Below are positions 19,415-27,746 of a DNA stretch of 64,000 nucleotides, one piece after another; the first letter of the stretch is position 1, and each line of letters begins with the position of its first letter. The position numbers and the translations under genes are program-made. The DNA comes from Clostridium pasteurianum DSM 525 = ATCC 6013. Lineage in GTDB: Bacteria; Bacillota; Clostridia; Clostridiales; Clostridiaceae. Below the pieces are notes generated by a model. That model had not been told where the DNA came from. It did not search any database and saw only the letters and a list, made by a program, of their open reading frames with translations. The stretch is taken from positions 1,270,384 to 1,334,383 of the forward strand of contig NZ_CP009268.1 of assembly GCF_000807255.1 (NCBI RefSeq), in the 5' to 3' direction.

Positions 19415-20338
19415 ATGAAAAAGATAATTATAATTTTAATAACAATTTTGGTTGTTTTCAGTATGGGCTGTAATACTAAAGCTTTAAATAAAATTTCAGA
19501 GGATGATAATTATAACAGAACTATGAAACAGGATCTTTTAGTGTTAATGATGTCTTATCCTGAGTACGTAGACAATATTGCTAAAGATGAAAATGAGAAT
19601 GTATGTATTGTAATGAAATCGGGTAAAAAAATTATTTATGATGATAAGAGAGAAAAAAATCATGAAGAAAAATTAAACAATCCAGATTTACAAGATATGC
19701 TGGAGCAGATTTATCCCTTAGGAACGGTAACAAAGCTAATGGACACAAATTTTGATCCAGGGCGTTCAAGAGTATATGCACTTACAGGAGAGGTATATGG
19801 GAATTCAAGGGGAAAAATAGAAAAAAATCTTATGATGGTGCATACAAATTATGGATCTTTTCAATTTAATAAAAATAATAACGCCGGAGAATCCTTAGGA
19901 AATGCCTTTAAGGAACTTTCAGAAAGAGCTAAAGAAAATAGAAAAATTTCAGGATTTTTGTCTCCTTGCAGTGGTACTTTCAATTATAGAATAATTGCTG
20001 GAACTGGAAGATTAAGTCCTCATGCCTTTGGAACAGCTATAGATTTGGCTAGTGATAGAAGGGATTACTGGAAATGGGCTACTAGAGAACAGGGAGAAAC
20101 AAGACTTTTATCCTATTCAAAAGATGTAGTAGAGGTATTTGAAAAGAATAATTTTGTCTGGGGTGGAAAATGGGGTCACTTTGATATACTTCACTTTGAG
20201 TACAGACCTGAAATCATACTAAAAGCTAAATATTTTGGGGATAAACAAGAAAGTGATAAACCTTGGTATGCTGGTGTGCCTTTAGAAGAAGAAAATATTA
20301 AAAATTCTATTGAAAAAATTGAAAATGCTCTAAAATAG
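19415..20338 (+). CDS. M15-type D,D-carboxypeptidase-like lipoprotein
   Basis: The ATG at 19415 follows AAAGGTG. The 307-residue product begins with a lipoprotein signal (LVVFSMGCNTKA), predicting an extracellular membrane-anchored protein. Near the C-terminus are the M15 peptidase zinc-site motifs: SPHAFGTAIDLASDRRDYWKW (the H-x6-D site) and WGGKWGHFDILHFEYRPEII (E/H-x-x-H). The family trims D-Ala or D-amino acid dipeptides from peptidoglycan stem peptides. A conserved middle domain (FDPGRSRVYALTGEVYG) is also present. It stands alone between a terminator and a MITE-like repeat. I do not see a resistance cassette context. Confidence 0.8.
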   Translation: MKKIIIILITILVVFSMGCNTKALNKISEDDNYNRTMKQDLLVLMMSYPEYVDNIAKDENENVCIVMKSGKKIIYDDKREKNHEEKLNNPDLQDMLEQIYPLGTVTKLMDTNFDPGRSRVYALTGEVYGNSRGKIEKNLMMVHTNYGSFQFNKNNNAGESLGNAFKELSERAKENRKISGFLSPCSGTFNYRIIAGTGRLSPHAFGTAIDLASDRRDYWKWATREQGETRLLSYSKDVVEVFEKNNFVWGGKWGHFDILHFEYRPEIILKAKYFGDKQESDKPWYAGVPLEEENIKNSIEKIENALK

Positions 20339-20420
20339 TTCTGGTTTAAATTTACAGAAAAAAATTATGATTTATTGGTAATACTAAAAACACTATAATA
20401 GGCAAATTTCAATTCAGTAA

Positions 20421-20577
20421 GGCATGTGAAAATAAATAATAAGTCAAAGATGCGACGAATATTTTGAATCATACAAGGAAGCAGGTTCCGAGGATAGTGA
20501 GCTATCTGAGGGTTCTGCCGACGCAGTAGGATTCAAAATAGGCTAGCATACTGACTAGTTATTTATTTGAATATGCC
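20421..20577. repeat. MITE-like element, 157 bp, imperfect terminal inverted repeats
   Basis: The ends GGCATGTGAAAATAAATAA and (inverted) GGCATATTCAAATAAATAA match at 16 of 19 positions. The inner part contains ATTTTGAATC matched by GATTCAAAAT and a GC-richer centre (about 20483-20530). It has no open frame. The composition differs sharply from flanking DNA. Half of a similar end recurs at 23686-23705. It resembles non-autonomous repeats that I recall from clostridial genomes, but the source transposase is not identified. Confidence 0.6.
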
Positions 20578-20610
20578 TAAGGTATAAAGTGAGAAAAAGG
20601 AGTAGAGCTT

Positions 20611-21705
20611 ATGAAGTGTATATCAAAGCTTTTAATATTATTACTTTGCTTGGTACTCTTACCCTCTAATTTAGCTAGAGCAACGGTGATAGAGGAGTTA
20701 GAGGAAGATGAAAAAGCAGAAGTTACAAAAGCTATAGAAGAAATTTTTAACAAGAGAAATAAAGCACTAATAGATAAGGATCTAGAATATATACAATCTA
20801 TATATGATATGAATACTAAATATGGAACCTGGGCTTATGAATATGAGGTTAAAAAGTCAAAATATATTCACAATTGGGCAGAAAAGCAAGGGGTAAAATT
20901 TAAAGAGATAAAGCCTAAGGTCATTGTCAGAAGAATTAGAGGCGGTGATGGCAAATATTCTGCTAATTTAATATGTTCTACAGAATATAAATATTCTTAT
21001 GAAAATGAAGAAGATGTTATTAATACATCACGTATAGGAACTTATCATACCTTAAAACTTGAAAATAGGGATGGACAGTGGATAATTACTAAAGAATGGT
21101 ATAAAGATCCCTTTGGAGATTCTCTAAATTTAGACAATATAAAGGCAGATGATATAAAGCAGTATATAATTTCCCAGGAAACCAGAGATCTATCTAATAT
21201 AGAGGAAAGACGAAAAAATGCTATTGAATATGCTAATAAATATTGCGGTGCAGCTAGTGAAGAAAAGTATGGATTTAAATATAATAAAAAATATAGAGAT
21301 TATAATCCACAAGGAGGAAATTGTGCTAACTTTGCATCACAAATACTATTTGAAGGTGCTAAATTCAAAAAAAATGGAGCATGGAATTATGATGGAAAAG
21401 GTGCTACAGGTCCATGGCTCAATGCAGATAAATTTAAAAATTATTGGGTCGGCAGTGGCAGAGCTTCTGTAATAGCTCATGGAAGTTATGAAAAAGTATA
21501 TAAAGCTTCTTATAAATTATTGCCAGGTGATTTTGTAGCCTATGAAAAAAAGGGAGATATAACACATATATCTGTAGTAACAGGAGTGGATTCAAAAGGC
21601 TATTCACTGGTAACCTGTCATAATGCAGATAGAAATAATGTACCTTGGGATTTAGGCTGGAGTGATAAAAAAATAAAATTTTGGCTGGTACATGTTAATC
21701 ATTAA
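20611..21705 (+). CDS. Exported amidase-domain (Amidase_6-like) protein
   Basis: This 364-residue protein has an N-terminal signal peptide (LLILLLCLVLLPSNLARA). The C-terminal half shows the putative amidase domain: YANKYCGAASEEKYGF, the catalytic Cys in GGNCANFASQILFEGA, and HISVVTGVDSKGYSLVTCHN with the likely His. This type of NlpC/P60-related Cys peptidase fold is typical of cell-wall or protein-crosslink amidases. The N-terminal 150 residues are a helical and beta-rich segment of unknown role. It starts behind AAAAAGGAG, is on its own, and is followed by a terminator. The substrate is unknown. Confidence 0.8.
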   Translation: MKCISKLLILLLCLVLLPSNLARATVIEELEEDEKAEVTKAIEEIFNKRNKALIDKDLEYIQSIYDMNTKYGTWAYEYEVKKSKYIHNWAEKQGVKFKEIKPKVIVRRIRGGDGKYSANLICSTEYKYSYENEEDVINTSRIGTYHTLKLENRDGQWIITKEWYKDPFGDSLNLDNIKADDIKQYIISQETRDLSNIEERRKNAIEYANKYCGAASEEKYGFKYNKKYRDYNPQGGNCANFASQILFEGAKFKKNGAWNYDGKGATGPWLNADKFKNYWVGSGRASVIAHGSYEKVYKASYKLLPGDFVAYEKKGDITHISVVTGVDSKGYSLVTCHNADRNNVPWDLGWSDKKIKFWLVHVNH

Positions 21706-21728
21706 AGAATATTTTTTAATAAATAAAA

Positions 21729-21778
21729 TATACCCTGTAAGATAAGAAAATATTTATCTGCTCTACAGGGTATTATTT
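21729..21778 (+). terminator. Rho-independent terminator
   Basis: ATACCCTGTA (21729-21738) pairs with TACAGGGTAT (21763-21772), followed by TATTTTAT. It ends the amidase gene. Confidence 0.75.
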
Positions 21779-21956
21779 TATATCTATAAATTGTGATATA
21801 GCTTTTATGATATTCAAAATAATTATTTATACTTTTCGAATTTTAAGAACATTTATATAATTATTTCTTGTATATAATATTATTTATTAAAAGAAAATTA
21901 ACAAAACAATGTAGACATTTACATCATCTTAGAGTTAAAATATTTACAGTAAAGGT

Positions 21957-22192
21957 TTTAACCTGACTAACTTGGCGTAAGTCTCCAACGCACTCTGTAC
22001 AGCCCTCACACAAAATCAAAAAAAGATTTTGGTTCTCTGCTTGCACGCTGTACAGTCCTCGCACCAAATTAAAATTTTGGCTCTCTACTTTTCTTCAAGT
22101 GGGAGTTAGACGCCAAGTAAGCCATGTATTTGCAGTTCTAAAATTCAGATGGGGTAAAAGAATCCACACCTGAATTTTAGAACTTGCTTCAA
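21957..22192 (+). repeat. Modular hairpin element, copy A (2 modules)
   Basis: 236 bp. It runs from TTTAACCTGACTAACTTGGC to AACTTGCTTCAA. ACTTGGCGT near the left end pairs with ACGCCAAGT further right and encloses two modules of 53 and 48 bp. Each module starts GCACNCTGTACAG and ends CTCTRCTT. A second hairpin, GTTCTAAAATTCAG with CTGAATTTTAGAAC, closes the right end. It lies immediately upstream of the aldo/keto reductase ribosome site, probably in its leader. The remaining 21779-21956 is plain AT-rich DNA. Confidence 0.75.
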
Positions 22193-22222
22193 TTGAAGGT
22201 TGCATAAAAAAGGGGTGTAGTT

Positions 22223-23143
22223 ATGAAAAAGATTAATATTGGGAATGGAAAAATTACAGGGGCTTCTGAAGTCTCTCTAGGATGTATGAGACTTACTGAA
22301 CTTAGTGTAAGTGATGCTTCTAAGCTTATAAATACAGCTTTGGAAGAAGGAATTAACTTTTTTGATCATGCGGATAAATATAGTGATGGAAAATGTGAAG
22401 AGCTCTTTGCACAAGCAGTTGATATGAAACCCAGCGTAAGAGAAAAATTTATAATACAATCAAAATGTGGCATTAGAAAAGGGTATTTTGATTTTTCAAA
22501 AGAACATATTTTAAATGCAGTAGATGGAAGTTTAAAAAGATTGAAAACAGATTATTTGGATGTTTTACTATTGCATCGCCCTGATGCACTTGTAGAGCCG
22601 GAAGAGGTTGCAGAAGCTTTTGATATACTACATAGTAGTGGAAAGGTCAAGTATTTTGGAGTAAGTAATCAAAATCCCTATCAGATAGAACTACTTAAAA
22701 AATATGTGAATCAGGAAATCATCATTAATCAGCTTCAACTAAGCATTATGCATACGGGTATGATTGATGCAGGGATTAATGTAAATATGAAAATAGATTC
22801 TTCGAATGATCGTGATGGAAGTATTTTAGATTATTGTCGTTTAAATGATATAACAATTCAGCCTTGGTCTCCTTTTCAGTATGGATTTTTTGAAGGGGTA
22901 TTTCTTGACAATGATAAGTTCCCAGAACTAAATAAAAAAATAGATGAATTGGCAGAAGCTAAAGGGGTATCTAATACAGCAATAGCTATTGCGTGGCTTT
23001 TAAGACATCCTGCTAAGATGCAGCCTATAGTTGGTACAATGAATATGCAGCGTCTTAAAGATATATGTAAGGCTTCTGGAGTAGAAATTTCAAGACAGGA
23101 ATGGTATGAAATATACAGAGCAGCGGGTAATAAATTGCCATAA
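22223..23143 (+). CDS. Aldo/keto reductase family oxidoreductase
   Basis: This 306-residue protein is a (beta/alpha)8 NAD(P)H-dependent reductase. It has the family landmarks: GCMRLTELSVSDASKLINTA, the catalytic Asp/Tyr segment INFFDHADKYSDGKCEELFA (with Asp and Tyr spaced as in AKRs), the Lys in IIQSKCGIRKG and the His in LLLHRPDALVEPEEV. The C-terminal RHPAKMQPIVGTMN binds the cofactor. It resembles the YdhF-type oxidoreductases. The sugar, aldehyde or quinone substrate cannot be read from sequence. It starts 31 bp after the modular repeat, behind AAGGGGTG. Confidence 0.85.
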   Translation: MKKINIGNGKITGASEVSLGCMRLTELSVSDASKLINTALEEGINFFDHADKYSDGKCEELFAQAVDMKPSVREKFIIQSKCGIRKGYFDFSKEHILNAVDGSLKRLKTDYLDVLLLHRPDALVEPEEVAEAFDILHSSGKVKYFGVSNQNPYQIELLKKYVNQEIIINQLQLSIMHTGMIDAGINVNMKIDSSNDRDGSILDYCRLNDITIQPWSPFQYGFFEGVFLDNDKFPELNKKIDELAEAKGVSNTAIAIAWLLRHPAKMQPIVGTMNMQRLKDICKASGVEISRQEWYEIYRAAGNKLP

Positions 23144-23225
23144 TATATTAGTTGAATTTATGAATATATAATTAATATTTATCTAACTAAAATTGTACTT
23201 TACATTTTACATGTAAATAATAATA

Positions 23226-23258
23226 GAAAAGTACCATAAATAATTTATGGTGCTTTTT
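23226..23258 (+). terminator. Rho-independent terminator
   Basis: AAAAGTACCATAAA pairs with TTTATGGTGCTTTT around a 3-base loop, with one wobble. It ends the aldo/keto reductase gene. The 23259-23937 stretch that follows is mostly A/T-rich and holds the short ORF and hairpin listed next. Confidence 0.75.
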
Positions 23259-23443
23259 ATTATATTTAAAAATCAATAATAATTATTAAATAATAATTAT
23301 TTACAAATTTATATTTATATAATACTATATAAATATAAAAGTAAAAATAATAATTATATAAATTATTCCTTATCTGTTATTCAAATTAAAGTTTTTAAAA
23401 ATAGGATTAATTAAAAAATATGATTAAGGAGATGGACATTAAA

Positions 23444-23533
23444 ATGAGTGTTATAGATATAATTAATATGAATTTTAAAAGAAAAATACTAAAATTAAAA
23501 GGTATAAAAAATATAAATATGGTAATTATATAA
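23444..23533 (+). CDS. Candidate very small basic peptide gene (29 aa)
   Basis: AAGGAG at 23426-23431 precedes in-frame ATGs at 23432 and 23444, followed by a frame encoding a Lys/Ile-rich peptide that begins MSVIDIINMNFKRK and ends NMVII. The spacing is poor for both starts: 0 bases for the first and 12 for the second. I recognise no family. It could be a secreted or signalling peptide or just chance in AT-rich DNA. Confidence 0.2.
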   Translation: MSVIDIINMNFKRKILKLKGIKNINMVII

Positions 23534-23644
23534 TATATAATCAGCTGACTAGATATACTAGAGGCTAGATTTTTCTATTAATAACTCTTATTTTAATTGT
23601 ACTTATCAGTTAAAAAATAAATATATTAAGATATAGAGTTGCTT

Positions 23645-23705
23645 AACCACCAATTAGTTAGTACACAAGCTAGTTGGTGGTTTTAGGCATATGAAAATAA
23701 ATAAT
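23645..23705. repeat. Hairpin followed by a half MITE end
   Basis: AACCACCAATTAG (23645-23657) pairs with CTAGTTGGTGGTT (23670-23682), with one mismatch (A-G replaced by T-G wobble). Right after it, GGCATATGAAAATAAATAAT at 23686-23705 copies the terminal repeat of the element at 20421. No second end follows, so it looks like a remnant. Confidence 0.4.
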
Positions 23706-23937
23706 TTTATTTAATTTACTGAATATTTAAAAATTTATATTGTATTTTGCGTTATAATATAATATAATAAACATACAACTTGACAATATATGAAAGTTGT
23801 ACCTTACAAATTATAATAAATCTTTAATAAAAATTCTACAATAATTTTGAATTTATTAACTTATGATAACTATTAAATCAAATACTATATATAAATTTTC
23901 ATGGGTATTAGAATAAATTTTATAAGAGGTGATTTTA

Positions 23938-24984
23938 ATGAGAAATATAAATATTTTGGACTGCACACTTAGAGACGGAGGTTATGTAAATAATTGGTCA
24001 TTTTCAGACCATACAGCTTCAAATCTCATTGATTCTTTAATACAAGCTAAAATTGAATTTATAGAATTGGGTTATATAAGTGAAAAAAGTGATAAGTGCA
24101 GAGATACTACTATGTTCAGCAATGTTGAGTGCATCGATAATATAATAACTGATTATAGTGCTAATTATCTTGTAATGATGAATTTAGGAGATTTCAACAT
24201 AGATAATATAGAATATAATCCAAATATATTTGGTATAAGACTGGCTTTCCGTAAAGAGGATTGGAGAAAAGCTTTATTAGAAGCTGAAAAGATAATAAAT
24301 AAGGGATTTAAAGTATTTGTTCAGCCCATGGTGGCTTTATCTTATACAGAAGAAGAACTTTTAGAAGTTATAAATGAGTTCAATAAACTGGATATATATG
24401 CTTTTTATATAGTGGATAGTTTTGGTTCCATGCAAAATCATGACATTCTAAGATTGGCTTCTTTAGTAGATAATAATTTAAACAGTAATGTAAAATTAGG
24501 TCTTCATGCTCACAACAATCTTCAACTTGCCTTTTCAAACGCTATAACTTTAGTTCAGACTATTGAAAACAGAGATTTGATAATCGATTCATCTGTACTT
24601 GGAATGGGAAGAGGAGCAGGAAATTTAAATACAGAATTATTTGCCAATCACCTAATAAGAAATTGTGATAAAAAATATGAAATACAGCCTTTACTGGATA
24701 TAATAGATACTTCTTTAAATGTAATTCATAAAGAAAATTATTGGGGGTATTCACCAGCTCATTATATATCTGCAATTTATAATTGTCACCCAAATTATTC
24801 TACCTATTTGGCAAATAAAGAGGATCTTACAGCAAAGGATATGGAGAATATAATAAAAAATATATTTGAAGAAAAGAAACACAAATTTGACAAAAATTAT
24901 ATAGAAAGATTATACAGTCAGTATATGTCACAAAAATATATGGACTACAATTATGAACTTTTGAATAAAGTTATTCAAGGATAA
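23938..24984 (+). CDS. HMGL-like (DRE-TIM) aldolase domain protein
   Basis: The ATG at 23938 follows AGAGGTG. The 348-residue TIM-barrel protein opens with the metal-site motif NILDCTLRDGGYVNNW, which is the DRE-type Arg-Asp signature. It continues with FIELGYISEK and an HAHNNLQLAFSN stretch carrying the metal-ligand His pair. GMGRGAGNLNTELFANHL closes the barrel. This is the 4-hydroxy-2-oxovalerate aldolase/HMG-CoA lyase superfamily without the C-terminal communication domain. Standalone members near HAD phosphatases often make unusual sugars or lipids. It precedes the HAD gene by 51 bp in an apparent two-gene operon. The substrate is unknown. Confidence 0.75.
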   Translation: MRNINILDCTLRDGGYVNNWSFSDHTASNLIDSLIQAKIEFIELGYISEKSDKCRDTTMFSNVECIDNIITDYSANYLVMMNLGDFNIDNIEYNPNIFGIRLAFRKEDWRKALLEAEKIINKGFKVFVQPMVALSYTEEELLEVINEFNKLDIYAFYIVDSFGSMQNHDILRLASLVDNNLNSNVKLGLHAHNNLQLAFSNAITLVQTIENRDLIIDSSVLGMGRGAGNLNTELFANHLIRNCDKKYEIQPLLDIIDTSLNVIHKENYWGYSPAHYISAIYNCHPNYSTYLANKEDLTAKDMENIIKNIFEEKKHKFDKNYIERLYSQYMSQKYMDYNYELLNKVIQG

Positions 24985-25035
24985 AAGTATTGTAAATAGA
25001 TAATAAATTTTGAATTTTTAGAACAGGGGGACAAA

Positions 25036-25671
25036 ATGATTAATTTTGATAAATATGAAGTAATTATATTTGATTTTGACGGTGTTATAGTGGATTCCAT
25101 GTCAGTAAGAGATAGTGGATTTAGAAATATCTTTTCTGAATTTGACAATGAGGCAGTGGAAGAGCTTGTTAGATATAATAGAAAAAATGGTGGCTTATCT
25201 AGATTCCATAAAATTAAATATTTTTACGAAGAAATATTAAAATTGAATATAGAGGAAGAGTTGATAAATAAATATGCAGAAAAGTTTACAGAAATAATGA
25301 AAAGAGAATTAATTAATCCACAGTATATTATTAAAGATTCTGTAGATTTTATAAAAAGCAATAAAGGTACAAAAAAGATGTATATTGCCTCTGGTTCGGA
25401 AAATAAGGAATTAAATTATCTATGCAAAGAATTGGGTATAAGCGATTATTTTATTGAGATTTATGGTTCTCCAACTCATAAAAACGAGATAGTTAAGAAT
25501 ATCTTAAAAAATAATAAATATGATATGTCAAAAGTAGTATTAATAGGAGATTCAATAAATGATTATGAGGCCGCTAAAGTAAATGAAATAGATTTTATTG
25601 GTTATAATAATCTATCATTAAAAGAATTTTCTTGTAATTATGTAGATAAATTTTTAGTAACCATGGGATAA
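25036..25671 (+). CDS. HAD-family hydrolase (phosphatase-like)
   Basis: A 211-residue haloacid dehalogenase-type hydrolase starting behind GGGGG. The nucleophile motif is IIFDFDGVIVDSMSVRD (motif I DxDG), followed by a helical cap, then YIASGSENKELNYL (motif II Ser) and VVLIGDSINDYEAA with the GDSxxD metal site. It resembles phosphoglycolate-type phosphatases (C1 cap). The upstream aldolase suggests that it dephosphorylates the aldol product, which is inference. A perfect terminator follows. Confidence 0.8.
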   Translation: MINFDKYEVIIFDFDGVIVDSMSVRDSGFRNIFSEFDNEAVEELVRYNRKNGGLSRFHKIKYFYEEILKLNIEEELINKYAEKFTEIMKRELINPQYIIKDSVDFIKSNKGTKKMYIASGSENKELNYLCKELGISDYFIEIYGSPTHKNEIVKNILKNNKYDMSKVVLIGDSINDYEAAKVNEIDFIGYNNLSLKEFSCNYVDKFLVTMG

Positions 25672-25727
25672 TACTATAATAGTCAATAATAATTGAATAA
25701 TAGAACAAAATAAATATTAATAAATTG

Positions 25728-25768
25728 ATCAGCAATTAGCTTATGAAGGCTAATTGCTGATTTTATTT
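25728..25768 (+). terminator. Rho-independent terminator
   Basis: ATCAGCAATTAGC (25728-25740) pairs perfectly with GCTAATTGCTGAT (25749-25761), followed by TTTATTTTA. It ends the aldolase/HAD pair. Confidence 0.85.
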
Positions 25769-25921
25769 TATATTAGGAATTTAAAAATTTTTTGTATAAA
25801 AATATTGCCCGGCAGGGCTTGAAAAATCTAATGTTAGAAGTTTGAGGAAAATATTACAAGTAATATTTTGGAATAGGATTTTTGATATAATTATTAGCAA
25901 ATTTAGTGATTGGTGATGATT

Positions 25922-27148
25922 ATGCAAGGTGTTATAAAACAAATATTTGTGGATAATTGGGAAAAATTCAGTGAGATATATAAAGGGAAAATTAGAGCTA
26001 ACATAAGTAGAGAAGTTGATAAGATGATTAATTGTAAATCCTTAGATAATGGATTTATTGAGTTTAAGTGTGAAAATTGTGGTCATATAAAAAGAGTTGG
26101 ATTTAGCTGTAAAAGTAGATTTTGTACCTCATGTGGTAAGAAAAAATCTGAAGAATGGTCTGATGAAATGGTGGCAAGACTTATTAACTCAAAGCATAGA
26201 CATATGGTATTTACAATTCCACAGGAACTTAGAATATATTTTGCTAGGGATAGAAAACTATTATCATTATTACCTAAATGTTCAGCAAAAGCAATTATGA
26301 GCTGGTTTAGAGATTTAAATAAAAAAGAATGTTTTACACCAGGAATAATCTCAGTAATTCATACTTTTGGAAGAGACTTAAAATGGAATCCACATGTCCA
26401 CTTAATTGTCACCGAAGGTGGTGCTGGAGAAATTACAATTTGGAGGAATACAAAACATATAAATTATACAGCACTAAGGAAAAGATGGCAAAAAATATTG
26501 TTAGACGAAATAGGAATTAATCTTAAAAGTGGAAAAAAAGAATTTAAAAAATTAAAAAATAAGCTATATAAAAGGTTAGAGAATGGATTTTATGTATATG
26601 GAAAAGGTGAAATAAAAACAGCAAAGCAAGCAGGAAAGTATGTTGGAAGATATACAGCAAGACCAGCTATCGCTGAATCAAGAATAATAAAGTATGATGG
26701 TAAAAAAGTAACTTTTCGTTATGAAAGACATGAAGATGGTGAAGAAGTTGTAGAGGAAATAGATGTTATTGATTTTATAGGTAGAGTAATAAGACACATA
26801 CCAGAAAAGAATTTTAAGATGATAAGATATTATGGAATATATGCTAAAAACACAAGACATAAAAATAAATTTTTTAAGTTGGTAAATGAAAAAGTTGCTG
26901 AGTTCAAAAGAAAAATTAATAATTGGCAAACAAGAATACTTCTTACATTTGGAGTGAATCCATTAAAATGTGAAAAGTGTGGAATACAGATGAAATTTCA
27001 TGATATATACTATAAAAATGTAAGTGTAAGAGAAAAATTTAAAGAGAAAATAATAGGTGAAAACAAAAGAAAAATTGAAGAGATAATGTACAATTATGGT
27101 GTGATTAAGGGGATAATTCGTGATAAAATAGAGCCATTATATGTATAA
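25922..27148 (+). CDS. IS91-like transposase (zinc-binding domain plus HUH Y2-type nuclease)
   Basis: I choose the ATG at 25922 with GGTGATG upstream. The 408-residue protein begins with an N-terminal four-Cys zinc ribbon (CENCGHIKRVGFSCKSRFCTSCG). It continues with the HUH metal motif in NPHVHLIVTEGG and the catalytic Tyr segment GKYVGRYTARPAIAESRI. A later CEKCGIQMKF pair could be a second zinc site. HUH transposases nick single-stranded DNA and move by rolling-circle replication. A 66-residue zinc protein gene follows 15 bp downstream. I call it IS91 family; the exact subgroup is unresolved. Confidence 0.85.
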   Translation: MQGVIKQIFVDNWEKFSEIYKGKIRANISREVDKMINCKSLDNGFIEFKCENCGHIKRVGFSCKSRFCTSCGKKKSEEWSDEMVARLINSKHRHMVFTIPQELRIYFARDRKLLSLLPKCSAKAIMSWFRDLNKKECFTPGIISVIHTFGRDLKWNPHVHLIVTEGGAGEITIWRNTKHINYTALRKRWQKILLDEIGINLKSGKKEFKKLKNKLYKRLENGFYVYGKGEIKTAKQAGKYVGRYTARPAIAESRIIKYDGKKVTFRYERHEDGEEVVEEIDVIDFIGRVIRHIPEKNFKMIRYYGIYAKNTRHKNKFFKLVNEKVAEFKRKINNWQTRILLTFGVNPLKCEKCGIQMKFHDIYYKNVSVREKFKEKIIGENKRKIEEIMYNYGVIKGIIRDKIEPLYV

Positions 27149-27163
27149 AGGAAGGTAGTTATT

Positions 27164-27364
27164 ATGGCTAAAAAGAATAAAAAAATAAAAGATAAACAAA
27201 GGGCAAAATATAAAGCTAAATTGAAAGAAAATTTAATTGAAGAAGACGGAGTCTTATATATATGTACAGAATGTGGAGTGGAAGAATATATACCAAGGGA
27301 TGTAGTTGAGATGTTTGATGAAATAGATGATGAAAATGTAATTGAACCTCCTTGTATAATGTAG
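27164..27364 (+). CDS. Small zinc-binding protein of the IS91-like element
   Basis: This 66-residue basic-then-acidic protein (MAKKNKKIKDKQRAKYKAKL at the start) has one Cys pair, YICTECGVEEYIP, and a final Cys near PPCIM. It starts behind AAGGAAGG, 15 bp after the transposase stop, so the two are co-transcribed. The single C-x2-C suggests dimeric or incomplete metal binding. It is probably an accessory or cargo protein of the insertion sequence. Function unknown. Confidence 0.55.
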   Translation: MAKKNKKIKDKQRAKYKAKLKENLIEEDGVLYICTECGVEEYIPRDVVEMFDEIDDENVIEPPCIM

Positions 27365-27570
27365 TCATAACATTCAATAGAAAACTATCTTGAATTCTAA
27401 CGAACATTACAACTCATTTCTTTTAATTTATTCGAAGATTTTCTACCCGATAGGGTGTACTAATCTCATCTAACTTAGTTTTCTATTTTTCCCAAGTGGG
27501 AATCCATACTAGTAAATATTGATGTATAATATCTCCTGAATAGAAGATAGATGTATTCCTCCTGGGAAGT

Positions 27571-27670
27571 AACTCTAACGAGTCATTGATACCCGAAAAT
27601 TAGCGTATCATTCCATCAGTGAGAGTTCTATGTTTAGCTGGTTGGGTTTCCCTTTGGGAATTACCCGTGT
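27571..27670 (+). ncRNA. Candidate bridge RNA of the IS110 element
   Basis: Stem 1: AACTCT (27571-27576) pairs with AGAGTT (27622-27627), and inside it TGATAC (27587-27592) pairs with GTATCA (27605-27610) around a 12-base loop. Stem 2: GGGT (27644-27647) and TTCCC (27648-27652) pair with GGGAA (27656-27660) and ACCC (27663-27666). Two stem-loops with internal loops before the transposase match the published IS110 bridge RNA layout. A TATAAT occurs at 27525-27530. Loop-to-target matching is not checked. Confidence 0.45.
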
Positions 27671-27746
27671 CACAAACAAGGTTATAGAATTACTGATAGA
27701 AATGGAATATCTATTCTATCTCACAAAGCAAAGGAGATATTATTTT

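Larger units (their letters stand above)
25801..27460 (+). mobile_element. IS91-like rolling-circle insertion sequence (ends approximate)
   Basis: The unit contains the HUH transposase and its small downstream partner. On the left, GCCC/GGGC (about 25807-25818) and the perfect AAAATATTAC/GTAATATTTT hairpin (25848-25869) could belong to the element end. On the right, CCC/GGG near 27448 is a candidate. IS91-type elements have no terminal inverted repeats, so I cannot fix the boundaries; these are only bracketed. Confidence 0.55.

Noticed and set aside
20421-20577. tRNA or known structured RNA in the GC-richer stretch
   Set aside because: No acceptor, anticodon and T-loop arrangement; the inverted ends indicate a MITE-like repeat.
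27630-27746. N-terminal 39-residue extension of the IS110 transposase
   Set aside because: A strong AAAGGAG site precedes the ATG at 27747, and the extension lies in the structured non-coding region.
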